This document shows, piece by piece, positions 32,831-41,045 of a stretch of DNA of 58,341 nucleotides. The position numbers and the translations under genes are program-made. Source of the DNA: Alistipes sp. UBA936 (GTDB taxonomy: Bacteria; Bacteroidota; Bacteroidia; Bacteroidales; Rikenellaceae); contig DBDI01000014.1 in assembly GCA_002293505.1 (NCBI GenBank), forward strand, positions 42,062 to 100,402, written 5' to 3'. The notes below the pieces were generated by a model. That model had not been told where the DNA came from and did no database searches. It saw only the letters and a list, made by a program, of their open reading frames with translations. Position 1 is the first letter of the stretch. Every line of letters starts with the position of its first letter.

Positions 32831-34604
32831 TACGGCCGCGAGAAGAATCGCGGCGATCGTAAGGAACACCACTCCAAGCCTCGCGGTAAAGAAAAAAAGA
32901 CTCCTTGAAGTATTTACGGTCGAATGTCACAAGCCCCCGGTCGTCAACACCGCCCGGAGCGCGGAAATTACCAAAATCAAACATATTAGCTACGAAGACG
33001 CCCCAAAGAGAGGGAGAATCGACAGCGAGCCGAAGGTACTCGCGGTGGAAGAATGTCTGCCAACCCTCGGGGTGGATGGCCCCGTCGGGGTCGGGCCTTT
33101 GGAGAGTCGGCGACTGGTGGAAAATCGAACCCCCGGAACCAAAGGAAATACCGGCGTGGAGCCCGGGCCAACCAGAGCGAAGACGAGACAACCAAACAGT
33201 AATACCGTCGGGCATACCGGAACGCCAACCGAAAGGAACCTCGAAAGAGACAAGGTCGGAAATGAAATTTATGTCGCCGTCGGATGTACTACTACCAGCA
33301 GTGAGAGAACGAGGATCGAGCGAGTGGGCGGAGGCATTGAGGGAACGAATCAGGGGAAGGGGATCGTCCCAACGAAGAGAGAGGTTGGAGAAAATACCCC
33401 AGATAGCGGCCGAAGGGTGGAGGCGAAGCTGAGAGATGGTTTCGGTGAGCTGCGTGTGGGCGTTTGAGGCGAGGGAGGGAGAAGAAGAGAAGTCGATGTC
33501 GGTGGGGTAAGGGGTGCCGGAGAGAGGAATGTCAGTCCAGACCAAAAGGCCGAGAGAATCGCAAAGGGTGTAAAAGGAGTCGGAGTGGCGGCCGCCGAAA
33601 ACCCGGACAGCGTTAGCACCCAACTCGCGGATAAGAGCAACGTCCTCCTCGATCTGGAAAGGAGAAAGAGCAGGACCGGTCATAGCGCGGTCGCGGTGGA
33701 GGATAACCCCGCGGATACGAAGGGGAACACCGTTGAGGGAGAGGCGGTTGGAAGAGTCGACGGCAAGGGAGCGAAAGCCGTAAGGAATGGAGAGAGAGTC
33801 GGTCGTTGTGTTGTTTTCGGGAGAGGAGAGGGTGACCTCGACACGGTAGAGGTAAGGGTCGGCGGTACCGTTCCAGAAGCGAGGAGAGGGAATCGAGAAG
33901 GGAATCTCTATTTCGGTGCTTGAGGCGGGAGCGGAACCCTGGGAAACCACGTTGCGCTCGGCGTCGAAGATACGGATACGGGCGGAAGCGGAAGAAAGGG
34001 TGTCGAGCAGGGAGAGAGAGACAGTACCGGAGGCGAGCTCGGAATCGAGGTGAGAAGTGGAAATGGCGATCGCGTCGGAACCGGAGGCAGCGGGAGAAAC
34101 AGAGAGAGGATCGCAGACGATAAGATCGACGCCACGGTAGAGCCCGCCGTAAGGATTCTCTTCGCTGGCGAGAGGAAGGACATCGGAAGAAGGAGAGTTG
34201 TTGACGCAGATCAACAGGGTGTTGGGAGCGCCGAAGGAGAGGAAAGAAGTGAGCTCGGTGGAAAATGCAGTACTACCACCGGAGTGAGAGCAGGCGAGGC
34301 GACCGTTAACGAACACGCGGGCCTGAGAGCCGGCAGCCCCGATACGTAGGAAAATACGGCGAGAAGCCCACTCGGAAGGAACATCGAGGGTTTTCAAATA
34401 ACGACCCTCGCCGCGAAAAAGGTCGGGCGAAGCAGAAGCGTTCCAAGTGTGAGGAAGGTTGACCGAAGCAGCACCGTCGGTATGGGTGGCGGAGGAGAAG
34501 AAAAATGTCCAACCAGAAGAGAGGCTGAAGACATCGCGAGCAACGACGGGAGAGGCTACGGCAAGGGCGAAGAGGGCGGCGAGAGCGAGAAACAGTTTCT
34601 TCAT
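32817..34604 (-). CDS. Secreted glycoside hydrolase family 2-like protein, probably inactive
   Basis: A 595-residue secreted protein (signal peptide to about residue 22) with the GH2 order: jelly-roll (about 25-170), Ig-like (175-280) and TIM barrel (290-580). The fold markers are intact (NLPHTWNA, GFRSLAVDSSNRLSLNGVPL, HRDRAMTGPALS, LWGVFVANMFDFG, GLVTFDRK). However, the acid/base Asn-Glu motif reads WGIFSNL at about 402-408, and the nucleophile motif, usually GISEYGAG, reads GISFGSGG at about 485-491, one residue short and without Glu. The Asn/Tyr pair expected near VSFEVPFGW (about 452-460) is also altered. A carbohydrate-binding or structural role is inferred. There are no other polysaccharide-utilisation genes nearby. 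Confidence 0.85.
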   Translation of the reverse strand: MKKLFLALAALFALAVASPVVARDVFSLSSGWTFFFSSATHTDGAASVNLPHTWNASASPDLFRGEGRYLKTLDVPSEWASRRIFLRIGAAGSQARVFVNGRLACSHSGGSTAFSTELTSFLSFGAPNTLLICVNNSPSSDVLPLASEENPYGGLYRGVDLIVCDPLSVSPAASGSDAIAISTSHLDSELASGTVSLSLLDTLSSASARIRIFDAERNVVSQGSAPASSTEIEIPFSIPSPRFWNGTADPYLYRVEVTLSSPENNTTTDSLSIPYGFRSLAVDSSNRLSLNGVPLRIRGVILHRDRAMTGPALSPFQIEEDVALIRELGANAVRVFGGRHSDSFYTLCDSLGLLVWTDIPLSGTPYPTDIDFSSSPSLASNAHTQLTETISQLRLHPSAAIWGIFSNLSLRWDDPLPLIRSLNASAHSLDPRSLTAGSSTSDGDINFISDLVSFEVPFGWRSGMPDGITVWLSRLRSGWPGLHAGISFGSGGSIFHQSPTLQRPDPDGAIHPEGWQTFFHREYLRLAVDSPSLWGVFVANMFDFGNFRAPGGVDDRGLVTFDRKYFKESFFLYREAWSGVPYDRRDSSRGRTTSF

Positions 34605-34611
34605 AGGAAGG

Positions 34612-34644
34612 CAAAGATAAAGATTTTTCGTAAATTCGCCCAAA
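34612..34644 (-). promoter_or_regulatory. Promoter of the GH2-like gene
   Basis: On the minus strand TTTG (34644-34641), a 21-base spacer and TATCTTTG (34619-34612). Seven bases separate the -7 element from the ATG at 34604, so the mRNA would have almost no leader. The region also lies within the presumed control region of the divergent cvpA-like gene. Confidence 0.62.
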
Positions 34645-34658
34645 CTTTCGGGCAACTA

Positions 34659-35000
34659 ATGGGCTGGATTGAGATAGGAATAGGAGTGATACTGGTGCTG
34701 GCGGCGGTGCAAGGCTGGCGCCAAGGAATGGTCGTGCAAGTGATAGGACTGGCAGCGGTGGTGGCAGGAGTGTGGCTGGCGATGGAGTATGCCCAAGGGA
34801 CGGGAATGTTTGTGGCGATAATGGTGGGAGTGATATTAGTGACAGTACTGGTGGGAAGGCTGACCAGGGGAATGTTGAGGCTGGTGGGATTGGGAGTGTT
34901 CGACAATATACTGGGAGCGCTGTTCTCGGTGGCTAAAGTGGGAGTGGTGATTTGGGTGATAATGAAACTGGCGGGGATCGAAGGATGGTGGGAATTGTAG
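34659..35000 (+). CDS. Short CvpA-like membrane protein
   Basis: A 113-residue protein with four hydrophobic segments. It resembles the N-terminal two thirds of CvpA (MGWIEIGIGVILVLAAVQGWRQGMVVQ, then VGVILVTVLVGRLTRGML). Typical CvpA proteins have about 160-170 residues, so the C-terminal part is missing; the gene ends inside rsgA (16-base overlap). It is likely an inner-membrane protein; CvpA homologues support envelope integrity. The start follows the -7-like TAAATTCG by about 20 bases. Confidence 0.7.
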   Translation: MGWIEIGIGVILVLAAVQGWRQGMVVQVIGLAAVVAGVWLAMEYAQGTGMFVAIMVGVILVTVLVGRLTRGMLRLVGLGVFDNILGALFSVAKVGVVIWVIMKLAGIEGWWEL

Positions 35001-35893
35001 AAAGCGCAACGGGAAGCTGGTATGAAGTGAGGGAAGAGGTCTCGGGGAAGGTGGTGAGGGCGAGGCTGAGGGGGCGGATGAGGCTGGGAGGGTCGAGAGC
35101 GACCAATCCGGTAGTGGTGGGAGACAGGGTGGAACTGTCGGTGGCGGAGGGGAGCGCGTGGGTTGAAAAAGTACTACCAAGAGAAAATTATATTATAAGG
35201 AGGGCGTCGAATCTGTCGAGAGAGAGCCATATCATTGCAGCAAATGTGGATCAGGCGCTGGTGGTGGCGACGATGGCAGAACCGGTCACGAGCAGGGAAT
35301 TCATAGACAGGTTTCTGGTGACGTGTGAAGCATACGGAGTGCCCGCAACGGTGGGACTCAACAAGGTGGATATAACGGCGGAAGAGGAAGTGGGCGAGTT
35401 CGAGAGGGTGTATGAAGGAGCGGGGTACAGGGTGATGAGGCTGTCGGGGACAACGGGCGAGGGAGTGGAAGAACTGAGGGAGTATCTGGAGGGGAAAGTG
35501 ACGCTGGTGGCGGGAAACTCGGGAGTGGGAAAGTCGACACTGATAGGAGCAGTAGCGCCGGGAGTGGATGTGAAAGTGGGACGAGTGTCGGCATCGACGG
35601 GGAAAGGAATGCATACCACAACATTTTCGAGGATGTATGGGCTGGGGAACGGGACGTGGGTGATAGACACGCCGGGAATAAAGGGATTCGGGCTGATAGA
35701 TATTGAGCCGGAGGAAGTGGGGAGGTATTTCCCGGATTTTGCGGGAGCGGCAAAAAAGTGCAACTACTACAACTGCACGCACGTACACGAACCAGGGTGT
35801 GGAGTGGCAGCAGCGGTGGAAGCGGGAGAGATAGACGAAGGAAGGTATGAGAGCTATTTGAAAATGATCGAAGAAGACGGGAAGTACAGATGA
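34985..35893 (+). CDS. rsgA: Small ribosomal subunit biogenesis GTPase
   Basis: Late 30S maturation factor and circularly permuted GTPase, 302 residues. An N-terminal OB fold (VVVGDRVELSVAEG) is followed by G4 NKVD (126-129), G1 GNSGVGKS (177-184) and G3 DTPG (228-231). A C-terminal zinc knuckle starts at CNYYNCTHVHEPGC (from Cys259). The start MVGIVESATG overlaps the cvpA-like gene; an earlier in-frame ATG would add 11 residues. The stop overlaps the next start (ATGA). Confidence 0.95.
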   Translation: MVGIVESATGSWYEVREEVSGKVVRARLRGRMRLGGSRATNPVVVGDRVELSVAEGSAWVEKVLPRENYIIRRASNLSRESHIIAANVDQALVVATMAEPVTSREFIDRFLVTCEAYGVPATVGLNKVDITAEEEVGEFERVYEGAGYRVMRLSGTTGEGVEELREYLEGKVTLVAGNSGVGKSTLIGAVAPGVDVKVGRVSASTGKGMHTTTFSRMYGLGNGTWVIDTPGIKGFGLIDIEPEEVGRYFPDFAGAAKKCNYYNCTHVHEPGCGVAAAVEAGEIDEGRYESYLKMIEEDGKYR

Positions 35894-37089
35894 AACTGTT
35901 GAGGGATTTGTTCAGGGAGCACGTGGCGCAGACGTCGGGTGAACCGCTGGGAATGGAAGTGGAGAGAGCGGAAGGGGTGTTTTTGTATGGGTCGGGGGGA
36001 AGGCGGGTGTATGATTTGATTTCGGGAGTGTCGGTGGCGAATGTGGGGCACGGGAGGCCGGAAGTAGTCGAGGCGGTGCAGGAGCAGGCGGGGAAGTATA
36101 TGCACGCGATGGTGTATGGAGAACTGGTGGAAGCGCCGCAAGTGAGGCTGGCTACGAGGCTGGCGGAGGTGCTGCCGGAAGGGCTCGATTCGGTATATTT
36201 TGTGAACTCGGGAGCCGAAGCCATAGAAGGAGCGGTGAAGCTGGCGAAGAGAGCGACGGGAAGGCGGAAGATGGTGGCGTTCCGAAGGGCGTATCACGGC
36301 TCGACACACGCGGGAATGTCTCTGATGGGACCGCCGGAAGGAGACGAGTGGAGGAGACCGTTTGAACCTTTGTTGCCGGAAGTGGAGTGGCTGGAGTTTA
36401 ACGATTTCGAGGGACTGGGAAGGATTACGGGAGAGGTGGCGTGTGTGGTGGCAGAGGTGGTGCAGGGGGAGGCGGGAGTGAGGCTGCCGGAAGAGGGATT
36501 TTTGCAGGCGGTGAGGCGGCGGTGTACGGAGGAGGGAGCGATGCTGGTGTATGACGAAGTACAGACGGGAATGGGAAGGACGGGGCGGATGTTTGCGTTT
36601 GAGAAGTGGGGAGTGGCTCCGGATATATTGGTGTTGGCCAAAGCGTTGGGAGGAGGAATGCCATTGGGGGCGTTTATAGCGAGGCGGGAGGTGATGAGCT
36701 TACTGGCGCACGATCCGGCATTGGGGCACATAACGACGTTCGGGGGACATCCGGTGAGCTGTGCAGCGGGGCTGGCAGCGATGGAAGTGATACTGGGAGA
36801 GGGGCTGATGGAGGAAGTGGAGGAGAAGGGGGCGATGTTTGAGGAAGCGATGGAGGCGCATTCGGCGGTTCGAGAGGTGAGGAGGGCGGGTTTGCTGATG
36901 GCGGTGGAGATGGGAGTGCCGGTGGAAGGACTGGTGAGGAGGATGTTGGAGAAGGGCGTGATGAGCGACTGGTTCCTGTTTTGCGACACCGCATTCAGGA
37001 TATCGCCGCCGCTGACAATAACGAAAGAGGAAATTAAAGAAGTGTGCGGGATAATTACAAAGTGTTTAGATGAAGAAAACTTCGGGTAG
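35890..37089 (+). CDS. Class III PLP-dependent aminotransferase
   Basis: A 399-residue omega-amino acid aminotransferase-type protein (acetylornithine/ornithine/4-aminobutyrate group). Recognisable are FVNSGAEAIEGAVKLAKRATG (phosphate binding), FRRAYHGSTHAGMSLMG, VVAEVVQGEAG, YDEVQTGMGRTG and the PLP Lys in LVLAKALGGGMPLGAF. Substrate cannot be told from sequence alone, and no arginine biosynthesis genes are adjacent. It overlaps rsgA by four bases and the MATE gene by 20. Confidence 0.88.
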   Translation: MKLLRDLFREHVAQTSGEPLGMEVERAEGVFLYGSGGRRVYDLISGVSVANVGHGRPEVVEAVQEQAGKYMHAMVYGELVEAPQVRLATRLAEVLPEGLDSVYFVNSGAEAIEGAVKLAKRATGRRKMVAFRRAYHGSTHAGMSLMGPPEGDEWRRPFEPLLPEVEWLEFNDFEGLGRITGEVACVVAEVVQGEAGVRLPEEGFLQAVRRRCTEEGAMLVYDEVQTGMGRTGRMFAFEKWGVAPDILVLAKALGGGMPLGAFIARREVMSLLAHDPALGHITTFGGHPVSCAAGLAAMEVILGEGLMEEVEEKGAMFEEAMEAHSAVREVRRAGLLMAVEMGVPVEGLVRRMLEKGVMSDWFLFCDTAFRISPPLTITKEEIKEVCGIITKCLDEENFG

Positions 37090-38449
37090 GCCGGACGATC
37101 TGGGAACAGAGAGGATTTGGAAGCTGCTGGGGCGGTATGCACTACCGGCGATTATGGCGATGGCCTCAATGTCGCTGTACAACATTATAGACAGTGTGTT
37201 CATAGGTCACGCCGTGGGAGCGATGGCGTTGAGCGGGCTGGCGATAGCGATGCCGCTAATGAACATCTCGGCCGCGTTCGGCTCGATGGTGGGAATAGGA
37301 TCGGCAGCGCTGATATCAATCAACCTGGGGCAGGGGCGAAAGGAGAGGACGTTCCATATACTGGGAAACCAGATACTACTGAATCTGATACTGGCGGGAA
37401 CGCTGACCGTGGTCGCGCAGATCTTTCTGGACGACATACTGGTGGTGTTCGGAGCGAGCGGAGAAACGCTACCGCACGCGAGGGAGTTTATGAGGATAAT
37501 CATCTGGGGAGCCCTGATAAGCAATATGTTCTGGGGGCTGAACGAGGTGATGAGAGCGAGCGGGTATCCGAGAAAGGCGATGGCGCTGATGCTGACGGCG
37601 GTAGGAACGACCGCGGCACTGAATGCGGTATTTGTGCTGGGGCTGGGATGGGGAGTGAAAGGATCGGCGCTGGCGACGGTGTGTGCACAAGGAGTGGCCT
37701 TGAGTTTGGAGCTGGCGCATTTTGCTTCGCCGAAGAGTTTTCTACACTTCAGGAAGGGGATTTTCAGGCTGTCGAGGAGGCTGGTGGCGGGAATCGTGTC
37801 GATAGGTGTGGCGCCGTTTCTGGTGAATATCTGCACGAGCATTGTGGTGATATTTGTCAACAGGGCGTTGGCGCAGACGGGAGGAGACCTATACTCGGGA
37901 GCATACGGAGTGATGAACAGGGTGGTGATGCTCTTTGTGATGATATGTGCGGGGCTGAATCAGGGTATGCAACCCATAGTGGGCTACAACTACGGAGCGG
38001 GAAAGTATAACAGAGTGCTAGGAGCGTTGAGGCGGACGATTATGTGTGCGGTGGGAGTGATGTCGGTAGCGTGGGTGGCGGGAGAGGTGTTCGGAGAGCA
38101 GATAGCCTGGCTGTTTGTGGGGCGGGAAGACGGGAACGCCCAGGAACTGGTGGCGATATCGGCTCAGGCAATGAGGTGGGTGATGATGATATTCCCGATC
38201 GTGGGATTCCAGATAATAACATCCAACTTCTTTCAATACATAGGAAAGGCGGGAAAGGCCGTGATGCTGTCGATGACCAGGCAGATGCTGTTCCTGGTGC
38301 CGTTGCTGCTGGTGCTACCGGGGCGGTATGGAACGGTGGGAGTGTGGGTGTCGTTCCCAATAGCGGATATGGTCGCGTCGACGCTGGCGGCAGTCTTATT
38401 GACGCTGCAAGTGAGGCAGTTCAGGAAAGAGATGGCGGCTAACGTTTAG
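37070..38449 (+). CDS. MATE family multidrug/sodium antiporter
   Basis: A 459-residue inner-membrane exporter with about twelve helices. The MATE fold is evident from the two similar halves, for example YALPAIMAMASMSLYNIIDSVFIG near the start and GPALISNMFWGLNEV-like and MQPIVGYNYGAGKYNRV segments; the latter is the hallmark NYGAG motif of the family. Cation-driven drug or metabolite export is the expected role; substrate unknown. It overlaps the aminotransferase upstream and runs 11 bases into the convergent plug lipoprotein gene. Confidence 0.9.
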   Translation: MKKTSGRPDDLGTERIWKLLGRYALPAIMAMASMSLYNIIDSVFIGHAVGAMALSGLAIAMPLMNISAAFGSMVGIGSAALISINLGQGRKERTFHILGNQILLNLILAGTLTVVAQIFLDDILVVFGASGETLPHAREFMRIIIWGALISNMFWGLNEVMRASGYPRKAMALMLTAVGTTAALNAVFVLGLGWGVKGSALATVCAQGVALSLELAHFASPKSFLHFRKGIFRLSRRLVAGIVSIGVAPFLVNICTSIVVIFVNRALAQTGGDLYSGAYGVMNRVVMLFVMICAGLNQGMQPIVGYNYGAGKYNRVLGALRRTIMCAVGVMSVAWVAGEVFGEQIAWLFVGREDGNAQELVAISAQAMRWVMMIFPIVGFQIITSNFFQYIGKAGKAVMLSMTRQMLFLVPLLLVLPGRYGTVGVWVSFPIADMVASTLAAVLLTLQVRQFRKEMAANV

Positions 38450-38891
38450 TGGTGATCAACAGCACCCCGTTAGCACCACGAGTACCGTAAATAGCAGCCG
38501 CCCCGGCGTCCTTCAAAACGGAAATAGACTCCACGTCGTTAGGAGACAACCAAGAATTGACATCCGAAAAAGAGGAAGCAGGAAGGCCGTCCACAACAAC
38601 CAGAGCCTCCGGATTGGAGTTAATGGTGTTGACGCCGCGGATGATCAACCGACCCAAATTGTCGAACGAAACACCGGCAGCGCGACCGACGATGTAGGAG
38701 CGAAGGTCGGTGTAAGTCTGAAGAGTGGAGGTGTCGATGGTCGAAACAGCCGAAGTGTTGTCGCGGCGCTTGACCTTACCGTAACCGATGTTGATCTCCT
38801 CGTCGAGGTAAGACGAAGAAGATGACGCCTGGCGAGAAGATCCACAACCCGCCATAAGGGCGCAAAGAAGAAGAACAAAAAGTGTTTTCAT
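38439..38891 (-). CDS. Standalone TonB plug-domain lipoprotein (SusC-like, no barrel)
   Basis: A 150-residue lipoprotein: signal peptide with lipobox MAGC (Cys16), a Ser-rich linker, then a complete SusC-type plug domain. It begins INIGYGKVKRRDNTSAVSTI and contains the VVDGLPASSFSDVN loop, DVESISVLKDAGAAAIYG and GANGVLLITTKR. The protein stops exactly where the plug domain of a TonB-dependent receptor ends, so no barrel is encoded, and there is no frameshifted barrel downstream (the MATE gene is there). It may sit under the outer membrane and act in trans. The -7 element lies four bases before the ATG. Confidence 0.85.
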   Translation of the reverse strand: MKTLFVLLLCALMAGCGSSRQASSSSSYLDEEINIGYGKVKRRDNTSAVSTIDTSTLQTYTDLRSYIVGRAAGVSFDNLGRLIIRGVNTINSNPEALVVVDGLPASSFSDVNSWLSPNDVESISVLKDAGAAAIYGTRGANGVLLITTKR

Positions 38892-38895
38892 AGTC

Positions 38896-38924
38896 CAAAG
38901 ATACGAAAAGTTTTTATACTTTTG
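38896..38924. promoter_or_regulatory. Divergent -7 elements of plug lipoprotein gene and purB
   Basis: Minus-strand TATCTTTG (38903-38896) lies four bases before the plug-gene ATG. Plus-strand TACTTTTG (38917-38924) lies five bases before the purB ATG at 38930. The two elements are 13 bases apart and their start codons only 38 bases apart, so both mRNAs should be leaderless and the promoters should exclude each other. Confidence 0.62.
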
Positions 38925-38929
38925 TGAAT

Positions 38930-40276
38930 ATGGAACTAAGCAAAATCACGGCGGTAGGGCCGGTGGACGGAAGGTACAGGGATGCGGTGCTACCGCTGGA
39001 CGAATACTTCTCGGAGTATGCGCTGATTAGGTACAGGGTGCTGGTCGAAGTGGAGTATTTTATAGCCTTGTGCAAGCTGCCGTTACCGCAACTGGCGCAC
39101 ATAGGAGAGAAGAGCTACGCGGCGCTGAGAGGAATTTATGAGAACTTCGAAGTGAAGGACGCTTTGAGAGTGAAGGAGATAGAGAGGACGACGAACCACG
39201 ATGTGAAGGCGGTGGAGTATCTGATAAAGGAGAAAATGGGAGAACTGGGGCTGGGAGACTACAAAGAGTTTGTACACTTCGGACTGACATCGCAAGACAT
39301 AAACAACACCGCAACCCCATACTCGATAAGGCAAGCGGCGCACGGAGTGTACTATCCGTTGGTGGGAGAGCTACTGGAGAGATTGCAAGGGATGGCCAGG
39401 GAGTGGGAGAATGTACCCCTATTGGCGAGGACACACGGACAACCGGCCTCGCCGACCAGGCTGGGAAAGGAGATGATGGTCTATGTGGAGAGGCTGGAAA
39501 AGCAGATACAAATGCTGCGTGATGTGCCCGCGCCGGCGAAGTTCGGAGGAGCGACGGGAAATTTCAATGCACATACGGCGGCCTATCCGGAAGTGGACTG
39601 GGTGGAGTTCGCGGACAAGTTCGTGGGGGAACTGGGGCTGGTAAGGTCGAGGTATACGACCCAGATAGAACACTACGACAACATTGCAGCCATTTTCGAT
39701 ACGTTCAAGAGGATAAACACTATTTTAATTGATTTTTGTCGCGACGTGTGGACGTACATCTCGATGGACTATTTCAAGCAGAGGGTAGTGGCGGGAGAAG
39801 TGGGGTCGAGCGCAATGCCGCACAAGGTCAATCCGATAGATTTCGAAAACGCCGAAGGAAACCTGGGAATGGCAAATGCAATATTCGAGCACCTGTCGGC
39901 AAAGCTACCGGTGTCGCGTTTACAGAGGGATCTGACGGACTCGACGGTGTTGAGGAACACGGGAGTGCCGCTGGCGCATACGGTGATAGCGTTCCGCTCG
40001 ATCTTGAAGGGACTGGGAAAGTTGGTGATAAATCTCGATGCGATAGATCACGACTTGGATGCAAACTGGGCAGTGATTGCCGAGGGGGTGCAGACTATTT
40101 TGAGGCGGGAGATGTATCCGGAGCCGTATGAGGCGCTGAAGGCGTTGACCAGGACGGGGAAGCCGGTGGGGCGCGAAGAGATGAAGGCGTTTATCGAGGG
40201 CCTGGAGGTTTCGGAGGCGGTGAAGGAAGAACTCAGGGCCCTGACGCCAAGGACGTATGTGGGGATGATGTTTTAG
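38930..40276 (+). CDS. purB: Adenylosuccinate lyase
   Basis: Acts twice in purine synthesis (SAICAR and adenylosuccinate cleavage). The 448-residue protein of the fumarase/aspartase superfamily shows VGPVDGRYRDAV at the start, TNHDVKAVEY, HFGLTSQDINNTA, RTHGQPASPTRLGKE and the signature GSSAMPHKVNPIDFEN. The ATG is chosen over an in-frame GTG at 38924 because the -7 element covers that GTG. A rubredoxin gene follows after 34 bases. Confidence 0.95.
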   Translation: MELSKITAVGPVDGRYRDAVLPLDEYFSEYALIRYRVLVEVEYFIALCKLPLPQLAHIGEKSYAALRGIYENFEVKDALRVKEIERTTNHDVKAVEYLIKEKMGELGLGDYKEFVHFGLTSQDINNTATPYSIRQAAHGVYYPLVGELLERLQGMAREWENVPLLARTHGQPASPTRLGKEMMVYVERLEKQIQMLRDVPAPAKFGGATGNFNAHTAAYPEVDWVEFADKFVGELGLVRSRYTTQIEHYDNIAAIFDTFKRINTILIDFCRDVWTYISMDYFKQRVVAGEVGSSAMPHKVNPIDFENAEGNLGMANAIFEHLSAKLPVSRLQRDLTDSTVLRNTGVPLAHTVIAFRSILKGLGKLVINLDAIDHDLDANWAVIAEGVQTILRREMYPEPYEALKALTRTGKPVGREEMKAFIEGLEVSEAVKEELRALTPRTYVGMMF

Positions 40277-40310
40277 CCGAGGCGGCGGCGATTAAAAAAT
40301 AGGAAAGATT

Positions 40311-40448
40311 ATGAAAAAGTACAAGTGTGATGTGTGCGGGTGGGTGTATGACCCGGAAGTGGAAGGAGTGAAGTTCGAGGAGCTACCGGAAGACTGGGCG
40401 TGTCCGGTGTGTGGGGCGAGCAAGGAAGACTTTTCCGAAACGGAGTGA
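40311..40448 (+). CDS. Short rubredoxin
   Basis: A 45-residue iron-only electron carrier. The four Fe ligands are Cys6, Cys9, Cys31 and Cys34 (KYKCDVCGWVYDP and DWACPVCGASK). It lacks about seven residues of the usual 52-54 residue form between YDPEVEG and VKFEELPEDW, as in the short Desulfovibrio desulfuricans type. The gene overlaps engB by four bases (GTGA). Rubredoxins reduce rubrerythrins and oxygen reductases in anaerobes; the ferritin-like protein at 12.5 kb could be a partner, but this is speculative. Confidence 0.92.
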   Translation: MKKYKCDVCGWVYDPEVEGVKFEELPEDWACPVCGASKEDFSETE

Positions 40449-41038
40449 CGGTAAAATTCGCGTTCAGCAGCGGAAAGGTGGGGCAAATCCCGGCAGATGG
40501 GCTGAGGGAATTTGCGTTCATCGGGCGAAGCAATGTCGGAAAGTCAAGCCTGATCAATATGCTGGCGGGAGTGAAGGGGCTGGCAAAAGTATCGGGAACC
40601 CCGGGGAAAACGAGGCTGATAAACCATTTTGTGGTGGAGGGACCCGGCGGAGCGGGGAAGTGGTATTTGGTCGACCTGCCGGGATACGGGTGGGCGAGAA
40701 CATCGAAGAGCACCAGAGAAGGCTTCGGAAAGCTGATAACGGACTATGTGGGGAGGGCAGAAAAACTGTGGTTCCTGTTTGTGCTGGTGGATGTGAGGCA
40801 CGAACCGCAAAAGATAGATATGGAGTTCCTGAGGATGCTGGGGGAGGAGGGAGTGCCGTTCGGAGTGGTCTTCACGAAGGCGGACAAGCTGGGAACCAAC
40901 GCGCTGGCGACTAATGTGGCGAACTACAAGCAGGAAATGCTAAAGGAGTGGGAAGAGTTACCGCCGATGTGGGTCACCTCATCGGAGAAAAAACAAGGGC
41001 GGGAAGAAATACTGGAATTTATTGAAAACAACTTATAA
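40445..41038 (+). CDS. engB: Ribosome biogenesis GTP-binding protein YsxC/EngB
   Basis: Essential GTPase in 50S assembly, 197 residues. G1 is GRSNVGKSSLINML, G3 DLPGYGWARTS and G4 TKADK; VSGTPGKTRLINHF is the switch region. The start is a GTG that overlaps the rubredoxin stop, chosen because MTVKFAFSSGKVGQIP aligns with usual EngB N-termini; a longer frame through the rubredoxin gene is rejected. It is followed by prs after seven bases. Confidence 0.94.
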   Translation: MTVKFAFSSGKVGQIPADGLREFAFIGRSNVGKSSLINMLAGVKGLAKVSGTPGKTRLINHFVVEGPGGAGKWYLVDLPGYGWARTSKSTREGFGKLITDYVGRAEKLWFLFVLVDVRHEPQKIDMEFLRMLGEEGVPFGVVFTKADKLGTNALATNVANYKQEMLKEWEELPPMWVTSSEKKQGREEILEFIENNL

Positions 41039-41045
41039 CATAACA

